A DNA stretch of 8,527 nucleotides from Verrucomicrobiota bacterium. Lineage in GTDB: Bacteria > Verrucomicrobiota > Verrucomicrobiia > Limisphaerales > JAHEOI01. Position numbers and translations under genes: made by a program. This document shows, piece by piece, positions 7,599 to 8,527 of the stretch; position 1 is the stretch's first letter, and the number at the start of each line of letters is the position of its first letter. The stretch lies in NCBI GenBank assembly GCA_018610125.1, contig JAHEOI010000308.1, positions 1 to 8,527 of the forward strand, read 5' to 3'. Under the pieces are notes generated by a model, which worked only from the letters and a program-made list of their open reading frames with translations, had not been told where the DNA came from and did not search any database.

Positions 7599-7630
7599 GG
7601 AAACGTGTCTTCAACCAAAACCTAGCATAC

Positions 7631-7636
7631 AGGGGA
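7631..7636 (+). promoter_or_regulatory. Strong ribosome binding site fixing the start at 7641
   Basis: AGGGGA lies 4 nt before the ATG at 7641, a good Shine-Dalgarno. It is the clearest one in the window. Confidence 0.7.
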
Positions 7637-7640
7637 ATCT

Positions 7641-8225
7641 ATGGGTACAGGCACAACCGGAAAGATTGGCGGGCTCTTAAAATTGCTGTTTGTCCTTATC
7701 GTGGTGGTCCTCGCGATTGGGCTTTGGCGGAGCTGGTTCAGCTTCTCGATGAAATCCAATGAGAAGAGCGCATCAACCAATACGACCACCAAAGTCACGA
7801 TGACCATCGACCAGAATCGCCTTCGGGAAGACGCCACCGCCGTGGTGGAAGCAGCTCAGAAGGGCGTCCAAGAGCTGCAAGAGAAGGCAAAGGGGCTTCA
7901 AAACGGATCAACCGTTGCGGGCAAGGTTACAAGCATCAACCGAGACGAAAACCGCCTCACTGTCAAAAACGGGGACGCGGTCACGCTCCATGTGACGAAG
8001 GAAACCACGATTACAAAGGGCGAGTCGAGTCTCGGTTTTAAGGAGATCAAGCCGGACGATCGCGTCCGCGTTACCTATCGGAAGACCGAATCCGCCAATC
8101 ACGCCGATTCGATAACCATCCAACCACCCCGGAAGGAAGAGGAAAAGAAGACCGAGCCGGACACAGAGGCGACATCCGAAGAGACAACCTCCGAATCCGG
8201 CCAACGTTCCGGGAATGGACAGTAA
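7641..8225 (+). CDS. TM-anchored protein with periplasmic beta (DUF5666/OB-like) domain and acidic tail
   Basis: A 194-residue protein of unknown function. Residues 11-30 form one strong membrane helix (LLKLLFVLIVVVLAIGLWR), probably with the N-terminus in the cytoplasm. It is followed by a polar linker, a KVTMTIDQNRLRED stretch (51-64) and a helix likely to be coiled-coil (VVEAAQKGVQELQEKAKG, 68-85). Residues ~91-161 read as a small beta domain: VAGKVTSINRDENRLTVKNG, VTLHVTKETTITKG, FKEIKPDDRVRVTYR, HADSITIQ. The pattern (V-x-G-x-V...T-x-I...F..I..GD-x-V-x-V) resembles DUF5666-type OB-like domains. The tail (162-194) is rich in E, K, T and S and likely disordered. Proteins with a short TM anchor and K-V-x-x-T-x-D-x-x-x-x-x-E-D are ones I associate with planctomycete/verrucomicrobial genomes; function is unknown to me. 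The nfeD-type gene begins 26 bp downstream, so an operon is likely. Confidence 0.85.
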   Translation: MGTGTTGKIGGLLKLLFVLIVVVLAIGLWRSWFSFSMKSNEKSASTNTTTKVTMTIDQNRLREDATAVVEAAQKGVQELQEKAKGLQNGSTVAGKVTSINRDENRLTVKNGDAVTLHVTKETTITKGESSLGFKEIKPDDRVRVTYRKTESANHADSITIQPPRKEEEKKTEPDTEATSEETTSESGQRSGNGQ

Positions 8226-8251
8226 TGGGAACCTTAGCCTGAGCAGCTCGG

Positions 8252-8527
8252 ATGACGCGACTTCGGAGGTGCCTCCATATCGCCCTCCCGATCATTTGGC
8301 TTGCCTCGGTATGTCCGAGCACGGCGACCGAGCCCCACGCGTTGCTCCTTGAAGTCGATGGCCCAATCGGCCCAGCCACGACGGATTATCTGAAACGCGG
8401 GCTTAGCCACGCGCAGGAAACCAATTCGGAGGTCGTCATCATCCGGATGGACACACCCGGCGGGTTGGACGCCGCGACGCGAGACATCGTCAAAGCCATC
8501 ATCGGATCGGCGGTGCCGGTTGCGACC
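8252..8527 (+). CDS. nfeD: NfeD/ClpP-class membrane serine protease, N-terminal part (3' end outside window)
   Basis: The frame from ATG 8252 runs to the window edge, giving 92 residues. It starts with a basic n-region (MTRLRRCLH), a hydrophobic core (IALPIIWLASV) and a plausible signal-peptidase site near STATE, so it is exported or anchored. The mature start LLLEVDGPIGPATTDYLKRGL and VVIIRMDTPGGLDAATRDIVKAI with SAVPVA match the ClpP-like N-terminal domain of long-form NfeD proteins, which cleave stomatin-type membrane proteins and act in membrane quality control. The TPGG strand is seen; the catalytic Ser and Lys lie further downstream and are not in the window. C21 is not in a good lipobox (preceded by V). 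No strong Shine-Dalgarno is visible before the ATG. A stomatin/HflK-like gene would be expected next. Confidence 0.88.
   Translation, partial: MTRLRRCLHIALPIIWLASVCPSTATEPHALLLEVDGPIGPATTDYLKRGLSHAQETNSEVVIIRMDTPGGLDAATRDIVKAIIGSAVPVAT

Noticed and set aside
7411..7614. Minus-strand 67-codon frame ending just before the terminator-like hairpin
   Set aside because: Its acidic, hydrophilic composition is what the complement of a hydrophobic plus-strand ORF gives. The position next to the T-run is suggestive but not enough.
8311..8316. Lipoprotein signal at C21 of the NfeD-type protein
   Set aside because: The residue before the Cys is Val, which does not fit a lipobox; a normal signal peptide with cleavage near STATE fits better.

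Overview
The window is a chromosomal-looking stretch of a Gram-negative-type bacterium with moderately high GC. It is densely coded and shows no insertion sequences, tRNA, rRNA or CRISPR. The ComEC C-terminal domain, the variant UvrA and the short TM-anchored protein with a K-V-x-x-T-x-D motif remind me most of Verrucomicrobiota/Planctomycetota-type genomes. That taxonomic guess is from memory of family style only and is not secure.

Layout. Positions 1-1202 (+) hold the 3' part of comEC, the DNA-uptake channel, with a divergent C-terminal metallo-beta-lactamase-fold domain. Convergent to it at 1275-1931 (-) is a lone gene resembling the urease chaperone UreF, without other urease genes nearby. 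A 168-bp divergent spacer (1932-2099) then leads into a 909-residue UvrA homologue (2100-4829, +). This UvrA keeps both ABC modules, the zinc sites and the UvrB-binding region but appears to lack almost all of the usual insertion domain. Convergent to uvrA is a soluble hybrid sensor kinase (4886-7231, -) with three PAS domains, a HisKA/HATPase core and a C-terminal receiver.

The last part, all on +, looks membrane-related. It contains a candidate 33-residue single-helix protein (7417-7518), a TM-anchored protein with a predicted beta/OB-like periplasmic domain and an acidic tail (7641-8225), and 26 bp later the start of an NfeD/ClpP-class membrane serine protease (8252 to the window edge). 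The 33-residue gene has its Shine-Dalgarno inside a hairpin (7371-7408). On the opposite strand that hairpin looks like an intrinsic terminator.

How the genes work together: apart from the probable 7641-8527 operon there is no obvious single pathway. comEC (DNA uptake) and uvrA (DNA repair) both concern DNA but are separated by an opposing gene. I do not see a clear new defence or mobile system. The most unusual items are the UvrA without its insertion domain, the orphan UreF-like gene, the ComEC nuclease-like domain lacking metal ligands, and the hairpin plus small membrane ORF.
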